Of a stretch of DNA of 59,136 nucleotides, positions 27,584-37,071 are shown one piece after another (the stretch's first letter is position 1; each line of letters opens with the position of its first letter). A model generated the notes under the pieces. That model saw only the letters and a program-made list of their open reading frames with translations, did no database searches and was not told the DNA's origin. The DNA comes from an uncultured Lachnospiraceae bacterium (GTDB taxonomy: Bacteria; Bacillota_A; Clostridia; Lachnospirales; Lachnospiraceae). Location of the stretch: contig CACYDL010000262.1 in assembly GCA_902773195.1 (NCBI GenBank), positions 1-59,136 on the forward strand. The letters are read 5' to 3'. Made by a program: the position numbers and the translations under genes.

Positions 27584-28572
27584 TGAAACAGCCTGATAAC
27601 CGGGACTCTCTGATCGTGATATCCGGTCCCACCGCCGTCGGGAAGAGCGAGCTCGCGGCGGAGCTGGGACGACGGATCGGCGGAGAGGTCGTCTCGGCGG
27701 ACTCGATGCAGGTTTACCGCCACATGGATATCGGCTCCGCCAAGGTGACCCTCGAGGAGATGCTGGGCGTGCCCCACCACATGATTGACGTCGTCGACCC
27801 GCGGGAGGAGATGGACGCGGCGAGATACGCGGCCATGGCGAAGGAATGCATCGCCGGCATTCTGAAAAGGGGACATGTTCCGATTCTCTGCGGCGGAACC
27901 GGCTTCTACATCCAGGCCGTGGTCCGCGACATCGATTTCACGGAGACGACTGCCGACGAGGCGTTCCGCGCCAGGATGCGCCGTCTGGCCGAAGAGGAGG
28001 GCTCCGGCGCCGTCCACCGGCTCCTGCGGGAGGTCGATCCGGAATCCGCGGCCGCCATTCATCCCAACAATCTCAAGAGGGTGATCCGCGCCCTCGAGTA
28101 CGCCGGGGAGACCGGCCGGAAGATTTCCGAGCACAACGAGGAGGAGCGGCAGAAGGAAAGCCCCTACCGCCTCGTCTGGTTTTACATCGACGACGACCGT
28201 CAGGCCCTCTACCGGCGGATCGACCGGCGTGTCGATTTTATGATGGAAGAGGGGCTGCCGGAGGAGGTGGCCTATCTCCGGGCCATGGGGCTCGACAGAA
28301 GCTGCGTCTCCATGCAGGGGATCGGGTACAAGGAGATGCTGGACGTCCTGGACGGGCGCGTCTCCATGGAGGAAGCCGTCCGCGTCATCAAGAGAAATTC
28401 ACGCCATTACGCGAAGCGCCAGGGAACCTGGTTCCGGCGCGAGAAGGAGGCGGTCAGGCTCAGCCGCGTGGACTACCGTGACACGTCCGCCCTGCTGGCC
28501 GAGATGATCCGCATCATAGAAGAAAGAACCGATATCAAAGCCATGGAGGTGGGCAATCCCCATGAAACCTGA
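27583..28572 (+). CDS. miaA: tRNA dimethylallyltransferase
   Basis: Transfers the dimethylallyl group to A37 of tRNAs, making the substrate of MiaB. The 329-residue protein starts with the P-loop GPTAVGKSELAAEL and contains SADSMQVYRHMDIGSAK, GGTGFYIQAV and QGIGYKEML. It overlaps mutL by one base (TGATG) and the next gene by 11 bases. The mutL-miaA order matches that of enterobacteria. Confidence 0.95.
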   Translation: MKQPDNRDSLIVISGPTAVGKSELAAELGRRIGGEVVSADSMQVYRHMDIGSAKVTLEEMLGVPHHMIDVVDPREEMDAARYAAMAKECIAGILKRGHVPILCGGTGFYIQAVVRDIDFTETTADEAFRARMRRLAEEEGSGAVHRLLREVDPESAAAIHPNNLKRVIRALEYAGETGRKISEHNEEERQKESPYRLVWFYIDDDRQALYRRIDRRVDFMMEEGLPEEVAYLRAMGLDRSCVSMQGIGYKEMLDVLDGRVSMEEAVRVIKRNSRHYAKRQGTWFRREKEAVRLSRVDYRDTSALLAEMIRIIEERTDIKAMEVGNPHET

Positions 28573-29881
28573 AAATGAGAACCGCGCTCTCCGCCAGGAG
28601 ATGTACAGGGAATCCGGCATCGATCCGGACGTCTTCGAATACTGCGAGGAGATCTGCGAAAAGCTGAAGCCGCGTTTTGACAGGATCGATCTTGTGGCGG
28701 AGTACAACCAGGCCAAGGTCATCCGCGCGTTTCACACCGCGAAAGTGAGCGGCGCCTGCTTCACCGGCTCCACCGGTTACGGCTACAACGACCTGGGCCG
28801 GGACAAGCTGGAGGAGGTCTACGCGGCCGCCTTCCACGCGGAGGCAGCCCTCGTGCGTCCCCTCATCGCCTGCGGCACCCACGCCCTGTCCATCGCGCTG
28901 GCGGGAAATCTCCGCCCGGGAGACGAGCTGCTCTCGATCTCCGGCAAGCCCTACGACACGCTGGAGGAGGTCATCGGCATACGGCCCTCCAGGGGCTCCC
29001 TCGCCGAGTACGGGATCACCTACCGGCAGACCGAGCTGCTTCCGGACGGGCATTTTGACCATGACGCGATACGGAAGGCCATCTCCGGCAGGACGCGGAT
29101 GGCGGCGATCCAGCGCTCCAAGGGCTACGACAGCAGGAGAACCCTCTCCGTGGCGGAAATCGGCGAGGCGATACGGACCGTCAAGTCCGTCCGCGAGGAT
29201 ATCATCTGCATGGTGGACAACTGCTACGGGGAGTTTGTCGACGTGATCGAGCCCACGGACGTCGGCGCCGATCTGGCGGTGGGCTCCCTGATCAAGAATC
29301 CCGGCGGGGGACTCGCCCCCAGCGGCGGCTACATCTGCGGGAAGAAGGAGTACGTGGACAACGCGGCCTTCCGGATGACCTGTCCGGGACTGGGCGCCGA
29401 GATCGGCCCCTCCCTGGGACTCAACACCAGCTTTTTCGAAGGGTTCTTCCTGGCGCCGGTGGTGACGGCCTCCGCCCTCAAGGGCGCGCTTTTCGCCTCC
29501 GCCCTGTACGAGGGCCTCGGATTTCCGGTCATCCCCGACAGCACCGAGGAGAGACACGACATCATCCAGGCGGTCACCCTCGGCACCCCCGAGGGAGTCG
29601 AGGCCTTCTGCCGCGGGATCCAGAAGGGAGCCCCGGTGGATTCCTTCGTCACGCCGGAGCCCTGGGACATGCCGGGATACGACGATCCCGTCATCATGGC
29701 CGCCGGCGCCTTCGTGGAAGGCTCCTCCATCGAGCTGTCCGCGGACGGTCCGATCCGGCCTCCCTACAACGTGTATTTTCAGGGCGGCCTGACCTGGCCT
29801 TCCGCCAAATTCGGGGTCATGATGTCCCTCCAGTCCATGAAGGAAGCGGGACTGGTCTGCTTGCACAAGCGGAACGAATAG
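28562..29881 (+). CDS. Aluminium-resistance / methionine gamma-lyase family PLP protein (YnbB-like)
   Basis: The 439-residue fold-type I PLP enzyme belongs to the Met_gamma_lyase (aluminium resistance protein) family. It shows TGSTGYGYNDLGRD, ALVRPLIACGTHALS, the probable PLP-lysine segment AIQRSKGYDSRR, and VDNCYGEFVD. The substrate is not firmly known; the family name derives from old aluminium-tolerance work and distant similarity to Cys/Met metabolism enzymes. Start ATG 28562 with GGAGGTGGG upstream; it overlaps miaA by 11 bases. miaA followed by this gene is common in Firmicutes. Confidence 0.85.
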   Translation: MKPENENRALRQEMYRESGIDPDVFEYCEEICEKLKPRFDRIDLVAEYNQAKVIRAFHTAKVSGACFTGSTGYGYNDLGRDKLEEVYAAAFHAEAALVRPLIACGTHALSIALAGNLRPGDELLSISGKPYDTLEEVIGIRPSRGSLAEYGITYRQTELLPDGHFDHDAIRKAISGRTRMAAIQRSKGYDSRRTLSVAEIGEAIRTVKSVREDIICMVDNCYGEFVDVIEPTDVGADLAVGSLIKNPGGGLAPSGGYICGKKEYVDNAAFRMTCPGLGAEIGPSLGLNTSFFEGFFLAPVVTASALKGALFASALYEGLGFPVIPDSTEERHDIIQAVTLGTPEGVEAFCRGIQKGAPVDSFVTPEPWDMPGYDDPVIMAAGAFVEGSSIELSADGPIRPPYNVYFQGGLTWPSAKFGVMMSLQSMKEAGLVCLHKRNE

Positions 29882-29889
29882 TGTAGAAT
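29861..29889 (+). promoter_or_regulatory. Putative sigma-A promoter for the radC-mre cluster
   Basis: TTGCAC (29861-29866), a 17-base spacer, TAGAAT (29884-29889), about 49 bases before the radC start. The -35 box lies inside the last codons of the preceding gene. Confidence 0.65.
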
Positions 29890-29937
29890 AGATGCACCCG
29901 AATCTGCCGGCATACCTGAATCGGAAGAGAGGGTGCT

Positions 29938-30651
29938 TTGAAAAAAAGAAGAACAGACGGACTGACCGATCTCAGCCGTCCCTATGAAAAATGTCTGCGT
30001 TTCGGCGCCTCGGTTCTGACTGACGCCGAACTTTTGGCTGTCATAATACGAACGGGAACCCGTAAAACCGACTGCTTCCACCTGGCCGAGCAGCTGCTGC
30101 AGCTGTCCGGCGGCGGGGAGGGGCTGAGCTTTCTGGCCAGGATCACCGTTCCGGAGCTCATGACGCTTTCGGGCATCGGAGAGGTCAAGGCGATTCAGAT
30201 CTGCTGCATCGGGGAGATATCGCGGCGGATTTCTTCCTCCGGCGCCAGGAGCAGGATCCGGGCGGATGATCCCGGGAGCGTAGCGGATTATTACATGGAG
30301 CGGCTCCGGCACGACGAGCAGGAAAACATCTGCTGCATGATGCTGGACATGAAAAACCACGTGATCGGGGAGGAGCTCGTCACCAGAGGCACCGTGTCGG
30401 CGTCCCTGCTCTCGACGAGGGATCTCTTCCTGGCGGCGATGCGCTTCAGGGCGGTCGGCATCATACTGGTTCACAATCATCCCAGCGGCGATCCGACTCC
30501 CAGCGGAGAGGATTACGCGCTGACCGAAAAAGTCGCCCGCGCCGGCGAACTGCTTGATATTCATCTGCTCGACCACATCGTCATCGGCGACCGCTGTTAT
30601 GTGAGCTTCACCGAGAGCGGCTTCCTGAAGCACGGGAGTATCTATGTTTAA
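29938..30651 (+). CDS. radC: RadC family JAB-domain protein
   Basis: The 237-residue protein has a helix-hairpin-helix-like N-terminal half (LMTLSGIGEVKAIQ) and a JAB/MPN metalloprotease-like C-terminal half with HNHPSGDPTPSGED and LLDHIVIG. The old link to radiation repair is not supported in current literature and the molecular role is unknown. The start is TTG 29938 after GAAGAGAGGG. It overlaps the mreB-like gene by eight bases; the radC-mreBCD order is widespread. Confidence 0.9.
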   Translation: MKKRRTDGLTDLSRPYEKCLRFGASVLTDAELLAVIIRTGTRKTDCFHLAEQLLQLSGGGEGLSFLARITVPELMTLSGIGEVKAIQICCIGEISRRISSSGARSRIRADDPGSVADYYMERLRHDEQENICCMMLDMKNHVIGEELVTRGTVSASLLSTRDLFLAAMRFRAVGIILVHNHPSGDPTPSGEDYALTEKVARAGELLDIHLLDHIVIGDRCYVSFTESGFLKHGSIYV

Positions 30652-31657
30652 CAAAAATGTATTTGGCGTTGATCTTGGCACAAGCGCCGTCAAAATATAC
30701 AGCCTCAGAAAAAACCGTCTGATGATCGAGCACAACATCATCGCGGTCAGGGACGGGGCCCAGGTGCTCGCCGTGGGGAGCGACGCCTTCGAAATGTACG
30801 AGAAGAATCCGCCCGGCATCTCCGTGGACCGGCCCATGTCGAACGGCAGGATCGCCGACGTGGCGGAGGTGGAGATGCTGCTCCGCGTTCTTCTGATGAA
30901 GACGGACAAGCACTGCGGTTCCAATCCGGTCATCTATTTCTCGGCCCCGCTCAACATGTCGGAGCTGGAGAAGAGGGCCTACTACGCCATCAGCCACACG
31001 GGCAACATCCGGAATCCCAAGGTGTTCCTGGTGGACCGGCCGATCTGCGACGCCCTCTCCCTGGGGATCCCGCTGTCGAAGACAAAGGGCAGCATGATCC
31101 TCAATATCGGCGCCCAGAGCACGGAGATCTCGGTCATCGCGGGCGAGCAGGTCATCATCAGCGACTCGATCCAGCTGGGCGGCCAGCAGCTCAACGAGAG
31201 CATCTGCAGCGAGCTCCGGCGGTCCAGAAACCTCCTCATCGGCAAGAGGACGGCCCGGAGGCTCAAGACGGTTCTGGCCTCGTTCGAGCACAGGGAGAAC
31301 GAGACCCGGCGGATCACGGGGGTGGACACCCTGTCGGGCCTGCCGCGGGAGGAGGAGGTCTCCTCCGATCTCGTGAGTCTGGCCGTGGAGGCGGAGCTTC
31401 ACAAGGGGGCGGAGCAGATGCGCACGTTCCTGGAGAGGACGCCGCCCCAGATCGCCAAATGCATCATCGACGAGGGGATCTATCTGACGGGCGGGACGGC
31501 GCGGATTCCGGGCATCGACCGCTATCTCAGCCGGGTGATCGGCTGCCGGATCAATCTGTCGTCGGACTACGAATTCTCAACGGTGAAAGGTCTGGAGGAA
31601 CTGATCAGGCACCGCGAGCTTAAGAAGTGGGCCTGCTCCATAAGGAATAAAAAATGA
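30644..31657 (+). CDS. mreB: MreB-like actin-family rod-shape protein (divergent)
   Basis: The 337-residue actin-fold protein is encoded directly before mreC and mreD, the position of MreB. The phosphate-1 loop is VDLGTSAVKIY and the family SELEKRAYY segment is present. The phosphate-2 loop reads NIGAQSTEIS instead of DIGGGTTEIA, and the adenosine motif is LTGGTARIPG instead of LTGGGALL. ATP binding or hydrolysis may therefore differ from classic MreB. By position it should organise the elongation complex under the membrane. It overlaps radC by eight bases and mreC by four. Confidence 0.82.
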   Translation: MFNKNVFGVDLGTSAVKIYSLRKNRLMIEHNIIAVRDGAQVLAVGSDAFEMYEKNPPGISVDRPMSNGRIADVAEVEMLLRVLLMKTDKHCGSNPVIYFSAPLNMSELEKRAYYAISHTGNIRNPKVFLVDRPICDALSLGIPLSKTKGSMILNIGAQSTEISVIAGEQVIISDSIQLGGQQLNESICSELRRSRNLLIGKRTARRLKTVLASFEHRENETRRITGVDTLSGLPREEEVSSDLVSLAVEAELHKGAEQMRTFLERTPPQIAKCIIDEGIYLTGGTARIPGIDRYLSRVIGCRINLSSDYEFSTVKGLEELIRHRELKKWACSIRNKK

Positions 31658-32514
31658 AGAGGAAGCTTGATTTTAACGGCAGGGGGAAAAACCTCCTCAC
31701 AGTCCTCGTGATCATCTGCATCGGACTGATCCTGGTCACGCTGACGACCACCTTCGTCGCCGAGCCGGTGAGAGACTTCACCGGCTATCTCGTCGCGCCC
31801 TTTCAGAACGGGGTGAACAACGCGGGACGGTGGCTCACGGACCGCTTCGCCGGCTTCCGCGACGCCGCGGAGCTGGCGCGCGAGAACGAGGAGCTCAGGA
31901 AGACCATCGACGATCTCACCCTGAAAAACAACGAGCTGGTGCAGAACCAGACGGAGCTGGCAAGGCTGGAGGCCCTCTACGTACTCGACAAGAAGTACAG
32001 CGATTACGACAAGGTGGCCGCCTCGGTGATCTCGAAGAACCCCGGGAACTGGTACAGCACCTTCATCGTGAACAAGGGAAAGGACGACGGGATCGAGGTC
32101 GACATGAACGTGATGGGGCAGGGCGGCCTCATCGGGATCGTCACGGAGGTGGGCGCCAGCTGGGCCCAGGTGCGCTCCATCATCGACGACGAGAGCAACG
32201 TCAGCGGCATGGCCTCCAACACGTCGGAGCCCTGCGTAGTGACCGGCAACCTCCTCGGCATGGATTCCGGGAAAATCGATTTCAAGGGACTCCGGGACGA
32301 CGACAACGAGGTCACGGAGGGAACCAGCATCGTCACCTCCAATATCAGCGACAAGTACCTTTCCGGCCTGCTGATCGGCTATGTGAGCGAGATCCATCTT
32401 GACTCCAACAACCTGACCAAGTCCGGAACCATCATACCGGCGGCGGATTTCAGAAGCCTCAGAGAGGTCCTGATCATCACCGACCTGAAAAAGACGAAGG
32501 AGAATGCCCGGTGA
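31654..32514 (+). CDS. mreC: Rod shape-determining protein MreC
   Basis: The 286-residue bitopic membrane protein has an N-terminal helix (about 11-33), a coiled coil (about 65-110, ELARENEELRKTIDDLTLKN) and an extracytoplasmic beta-barrel region with the family segments NPGNWYSTFIVNKGKDDGI and VTEVGASWAQVRSIID. It links MreB to the PBP2/RodA synthase. ATGA overlap with mreB and four-base overlap with mreD. Confidence 0.92.
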   Translation: MKRKLDFNGRGKNLLTVLVIICIGLILVTLTTTFVAEPVRDFTGYLVAPFQNGVNNAGRWLTDRFAGFRDAAELARENEELRKTIDDLTLKNNELVQNQTELARLEALYVLDKKYSDYDKVAASVISKNPGNWYSTFIVNKGKDDGIEVDMNVMGQGGLIGIVTEVGASWAQVRSIIDDESNVSGMASNTSEPCVVTGNLLGMDSGKIDFKGLRDDDNEVTEGTSIVTSNISDKYLSGLLIGYVSEIHLDSNNLTKSGTIIPAADFRSLREVLIITDLKKTKENAR

Positions 32515-33038
32515 GACGGAAGATCGTGATCGCGCTGCTGATCTGGTGCTGCTTCATTCTGCAGACTGCGGTATTTCCCATGCTTGATTTTCTCGCCTCC
32601 GTGCCGGATCTCATGCTGATTCTGACGGTGGCCATCGCCTTCATGCAGGGACGCGTCGAGGGAATCCTGACGGGATTTCTGTGCGGGCTTCTGACGGATC
32701 TTTTCTACGGGGACATCTTCGGCTTTCAGGCGCTGCTCTATGTCCTGATCGGCTATTTCTGCGGCTCCTTCTCCCAGATCTATTTTGACGAGGACGTCAA
32801 GATGCCGCTCCTTCTCGTGACGGTATGCGACGTGTCGAAGAATCTGATCATCTACTTCAGCCGCTTTCTTCTGCGCGGCAGGATCCAGCTTCCCGGTTAT
32901 CTCAGGAACGTCATCCTGCCGGAAGCCGTATCGACGATCCTTTTCACCCTGTTGCTCTACAGACTCTTTTACCGGATCAACCACTCCATGGTCGAGAAGG
33001 AGAAGAAAGGCAGACAGTCACTATGGATTCGAGACTGA
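32511..33038 (+). CDS. mreD: Rod shape-determining protein MreD
   Basis: The 175-residue multi-pass membrane protein has the MreD pattern: a hydrophobic N-terminus (IVIALLIWCCFILQTAVFP), then VPDLMLILTVAIAFMQGRVEG and GLLTDLFYGDIFGFQALLY. The GTG start at 32511 overlaps the mreC stop (GTGA). It overlaps the mrdA start by 16 bases. Confidence 0.9.
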   Translation: MRRKIVIALLIWCCFILQTAVFPMLDFLASVPDLMLILTVAIAFMQGRVEGILTGFLCGLLTDLFYGDIFGFQALLYVLIGYFCGSFSQIYFDEDVKMPLLLVTVCDVSKNLIIYFSRFLLRGRIQLPGYLRNVILPEAVSTILFTLLLYRLFYRINHSMVEKEKKGRQSLWIRD

Positions 33039-35917
33039 AAAAAAGATTCCGCAAATTTCATATCAACAGGGCGCTGATTCTGGCCTTTATCTTTCTGCTG
33101 ATGTCCGGGACGCTGATCCGGAGGCTCTACGGTCTCCAGATCATCAACGGCGAAAACTACCGCAGCAATTTCAGCATCAAGACGACGAAGACCCGGTCGC
33201 TCAACAGCACCAGGGGCAATATCTACGACAGAAACGGCAACGTCCTCGCCTACAACGAGCTGTCCTACAGCCTCACGCTGGAGGATTCCGGCACCTACGA
33301 TACGACGAGGCTCCGCGACCTGTACCTCAACGCCGAGGCCTACCGGATCTCCAAGATCCTGCAGGCCAACGGCGACAGCCTGAACAACAACTTCCACGTC
33401 GTCCTCGATGACAGCGGGAACTACGTGTACAACTGCGAGGGCCGCACCCTCGAGAGATTCCGGGCCGACGTGTACGGTCACGCCAAGATCGCGGATCTCA
33501 CCGAGGAGGAGGCCGCCAGCACGGCGGAGGAGATGATCGCCACCCTGATGCACGAGAAGCGCTTCGGCATCATCCGCGTGAAGAATCCCTACACGCCCGA
33601 GGAACTGGAACGCGTCGGTCTCCCCGAGGAGCTGACGAGAAGGGAGATCCTCGACATCGTCTACGTCCGCTACCAGCTCTTCACCACCCAGTACCGGAAA
33701 TATATGCCGGTCACCATCGCCGTGGGCATCTCGGACAGGTCCGTCGCCGCCCTCACGGAGGAGAAGGACACGCTCGAGGGCATCGAGATCGTCGACGACA
33801 CGACCCGCGTCTACTCCGACCCGGAGGCCTTCGCCTCCCTCATCGGCTACACGGGGCGGGTGTCCAGCGAGGATCTGGCGGAGCTCCGCGCGGAGAACTC
33901 CTCCTATTCCAGTGAGTCCATCGTCGGCAAGTCCGGTATCGAGAGGGTCTGCGAGTCGACCCTCCAGGGGAGCGACGGGCAGGAGACCGTCTACGTGGAC
34001 CGCTTCGGCCGGGTCCTGCAGCTTGACGAGGAATCCACCATCCAGCCGACGGCGGGCGGAAACGTCTACCTGACCATCGACCGGGATCTCCAGATCGCCA
34101 CGTACCGCATCCTCGAGCAGAGAATCGCCGGTATCCTCAGAAGCGTCATCGTCGACCAGGAGGAGTACGACAACTCGAACCTGACCGACACGGAGGCCGT
34201 GCGAATCCCGATCACCAAGGTCTACAACGCCATCTTTGAAAACGGCGTTCTCGACATCGCCCATTTCGACGCGGAGGACGCCTCGGCGACCGAGCGCTCC
34301 ATCGCGGAGATTTTCGCGGACAAGCAGGACCAGGTGTTCAGCGAGATAGAAGAGCAGCTCATGGGGAGTAATCCCTATCCCTACAACGAGCTCGACGACG
34401 AGACCAAGGAATACGAGTCCTACATCGTCAACAATATGCTGATGTCCGACACGAAGATCCTGGACAGCACCAAGATCGACAAGACGGACGCCACCTATCT
34501 CGCCTGGACGAGGGACGAGACCATCAGCATGAAGGAATATCTGACCTACGCCGTCAGCAAGAACTGGATCGACATCTCCGCGATTGCCTCTGACGTCACC
34601 TACCTCGATTCCGGGGAGACCTATTCGCTCCTCTCGGATTTCATCGAGCAGTACCTTCAGAACGACATCCGCTTCTCCAAGACGCTGTACAAGTACCTGA
34701 TCGGCGCCCACAGCATCAGCGGAAGCCAGATCATCAACGCCCTCTACGACCAGGGCGTCTTCAACAAGGAGGACGGCATCTACGAGACCTTTGCCCAGGG
34801 CAGCGTCGACAGCTACGACCTGATCTGCAGCAAGATCGACTCTCTTGAGCTCACGCCCTCGATGCTCGCCCTGGATCCCTGCTCCGGCTCGGCCGTCGTC
34901 ACGGACCCGAAGAACGGAGAGGTGCTGGCCTGCGTGACCTACCCGGGATACGACAACAACCGTCTGGCCAACTCCATGGACGTCGCCTACTACAACCGCC
35001 TGGCGCAGGACGAATCCAGGCCGTTCTACAACAAGGCGACGCAGCAGGAGACCGCCCCGGGATCCACCTTCAAGCTGATCACCACCACCGCCGGACTGGA
35101 GGAGAGGGTGATCTCCAGGGACACCATCTTCAACTGCACGGGCACCTTCAGCGAGACGGAGACGCCTCTGCGCTGCTGGCTCACCTCGGGTCACGGCCCC
35201 CTCAACATCGTGGGCGGCATCCAGAACTCCTGCAACGTCTTTTTCTGTAACGTCGCCTATACGCTCGGCACCAACGAAGAGGGCGTGTGGTCCGACTCCC
35301 TGTCCCTCAGCAAGCTTCAGCAGTACGCCCGACTCTACAACATGGACAAGGAGTCCGGCATCGAGGTGCCCGAAAACGAGCCCCACGTGTCCGACCAGTA
35401 CGCGATCCAGTCGTCCATCGGCCAGGGGACCCACACCTACACCACCACCCAGCTGGCGAGATACGTCACCACGCTGGCCAACGGCGGCACCAGCTACAAC
35501 CTCTCCATGATCGACAAGATTACGGACGCTGAGGGGTACGTCACCGAGGACTACGCGCCGGACATCGAGAGCATTCTGTCCATCAGCAGCTCCACCTGGA
35601 ACGTGATTCACGAGGGAATGCGCGCGGTGATCGAAAACAAGGAGGAGTTCTCCGACATGGCGGTCAGCGTCGCCGGCAAGACCGGGACGGCCCAGGAGAG
35701 CAAATCCAGACCCTCCCACGCCCTTTTCATCTGCTACGCGCCCAGCGAAAATCCCGAGATCGCCATGGCCGTCAGAATCGGACACGGGTATTCCTCGACG
35801 AACTGCGTCATGACGGCGAAGGACATTCTGGAGTACTACTTCAAGCTGGCGGACGAGTCGGAGATCATCACCGGTACCGCGAGGACCGGAAACCTCACAT
35901 CGGAAAACGTGGATTAA
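33023..35917 (+). CDS. mrdA: Penicillin-binding protein 2 (elongation transpeptidase), with large insertion
   Basis: Class B PBP that cross-links lateral-wall peptidoglycan with RodA. From ATG 33023 the protein is 964 residues: a cytosolic tail, one membrane helix (about 15-37), a dimerisation/pedestal domain (RGNIYDRNGNVLAYNE) and the transpeptidase with S681-TFK684, S736-C-N and K886-T-G. An insertion of about 235 residues (about 376-610) splits the start of the transpeptidase domain between TIDRDLQIATYRILEQ and LALDPCSGSAVV. The frame reads upstream through mreD, but 33023 is the first start consistent with family N-termini. The TAATG junction couples it to rodA. Confidence 0.92.
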   Translation: MDSRLKKRFRKFHINRALILAFIFLLMSGTLIRRLYGLQIINGENYRSNFSIKTTKTRSLNSTRGNIYDRNGNVLAYNELSYSLTLEDSGTYDTTRLRDLYLNAEAYRISKILQANGDSLNNNFHVVLDDSGNYVYNCEGRTLERFRADVYGHAKIADLTEEEAASTAEEMIATLMHEKRFGIIRVKNPYTPEELERVGLPEELTRREILDIVYVRYQLFTTQYRKYMPVTIAVGISDRSVAALTEEKDTLEGIEIVDDTTRVYSDPEAFASLIGYTGRVSSEDLAELRAENSSYSSESIVGKSGIERVCESTLQGSDGQETVYVDRFGRVLQLDEESTIQPTAGGNVYLTIDRDLQIATYRILEQRIAGILRSVIVDQEEYDNSNLTDTEAVRIPITKVYNAIFENGVLDIAHFDAEDASATERSIAEIFADKQDQVFSEIEEQLMGSNPYPYNELDDETKEYESYIVNNMLMSDTKILDSTKIDKTDATYLAWTRDETISMKEYLTYAVSKNWIDISAIASDVTYLDSGETYSLLSDFIEQYLQNDIRFSKTLYKYLIGAHSISGSQIINALYDQGVFNKEDGIYETFAQGSVDSYDLICSKIDSLELTPSMLALDPCSGSAVVTDPKNGEVLACVTYPGYDNNRLANSMDVAYYNRLAQDESRPFYNKATQQETAPGSTFKLITTTAGLEERVISRDTIFNCTGTFSETETPLRCWLTSGHGPLNIVGGIQNSCNVFFCNVAYTLGTNEEGVWSDSLSLSKLQQYARLYNMDKESGIEVPENEPHVSDQYAIQSSIGQGTHTYTTTQLARYVTTLANGGTSYNLSMIDKITDAEGYVTEDYAPDIESILSISSSTWNVIHEGMRAVIENKEEFSDMAVSVAGKTGTAQESKSRPSHALFICYAPSENPEIAMAVRIGHGYSSTNCVMTAKDILEYYFKLADESEIITGTARTGNLTSENVD

Positions 35918-37071
35918 TGATCAGACAATATCGGATAAAGGACTACAATTTCAGACTGATACTGTGGCTGGTGGTGCTGTCGGTGCTCGGGATCCTTCTC
36001 GTGGGCAGCGCCGACAGCTCGCTTCAGACCAAGCAGACCGCGGGCGTGATCGGCGGCGGAATCGTCATGATCATCGTGTCCCTGATGGACTTCTCGTGGA
36101 TCATGAACTTCTACTGGCTGGCCTACTTTTTCAATCTCGCCATGCTGGCCGCCGTCCGCATCACGGGCAACTCCCTCAACGGAGCCTCCCGGTGGATCAC
36201 CATCGGCGGACTGCGCTTTCAGCCGGTGGAGCTGTCGAAGATCATCCTGATCGTCTTTTTCGCGAAATACTTCATGATACACGAGAACGACCTCAATAAA
36301 CCGCGGATCCTGTTCCGGTCGCTGCTCCTGATCGGACTGCCCCTGGGACTGATCTTCCTCCAGCCCGACCTGAAAAATACCATCACGGTGGTGCTTCTGT
36401 TCTGCGTGATGTATTTCATCGCCGGACTCAGCTGGAAGTACATCTTCGGGGTCCTGATCGTCATCGTGCCGCTGGCTGTGATCTTCATGACCATCGTCGT
36501 TCAGCCGGACCAGACCCTGATCAAGGACTACCAGAGAAACAGAATCATGGCCTTCCTCTATCCGGACAACGAGGAGTACACCGACGGAACCACGCAGCAG
36601 AACAACTCCGTCATCGCCATCGGAAGCGGGGAGCTGTCGGGGAAAGGACTCAACAACAGCGACGTCTCATCGGCGAACAAGGGCAAATTCATCGCGGAGA
36701 TCCAGACGGACTTCATCTTCGCGGTGGCGGGAGAGGAGCTCGGCTTCATGGGAAGCGCGGGCATCGTGATCCTGCTGCTGCTGATCGTGCTGGAATGCCT
36801 GATCACTTCCATGAAAGCCAAGGACATCTCGGGCAAGATTGTCTGCTGCGGCATGGCGACGCTGATATCCATACAGAGCTTCATCAACATCGGCGTCGCG
36901 ACCAGAATGCTCCCCAACACGGGGACGCCTCTGCCTTTCGTCAGCTACGGTCTGACGTCCCTGATGACGCTCTATCTGGGCATGGGATTTGTACTCAACA
37001 TCGGCCTTCAGAGCAAGATCCGCTTCGTCCCGCGCGGCGGAAGACACGGCAGAAGGAGGGCGAGGCTATGA
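35917..37071 (+). CDS. rodA: SEDS peptidoglycan polymerase RodA
   Basis: Multi-pass glycosyltransferase of 384 residues that polymerises lipid II in the elongation complex with PBP2. SEDS features include GASRWITIGGLRFQPVELSK, IFLQPDLKNTI, the long loop with LSGKGLNNSD, and NTGTPLPFVSYGLTSLM at the C-terminus. It overlaps mrdA by one base and the following carboxypeptidase by four. Confidence 0.95.
   Translation: MIRQYRIKDYNFRLILWLVVLSVLGILLVGSADSSLQTKQTAGVIGGGIVMIIVSLMDFSWIMNFYWLAYFFNLAMLAAVRITGNSLNGASRWITIGGLRFQPVELSKIILIVFFAKYFMIHENDLNKPRILFRSLLLIGLPLGLIFLQPDLKNTITVVLLFCVMYFIAGLSWKYIFGVLIVIVPLAVIFMTIVVQPDQTLIKDYQRNRIMAFLYPDNEEYTDGTTQQNNSVIAIGSGELSGKGLNNSDVSSANKGKFIAEIQTDFIFAVAGEELGFMGSAGIVILLLLIVLECLITSMKAKDISGKIVCCGMATLISIQSFINIGVATRMLPNTGTPLPFVSYGLTSLMTLYLGMGFVLNIGLQSKIRFVPRGGRHGRRRARL

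Noticed and set aside
32969..35785. A 938-codon minus-strand open frame opposite mrdA
   Set aside because: Same antisense effect; the + strand frame has intact PBP2 active-site motifs and overlaps its operon neighbours correctly.
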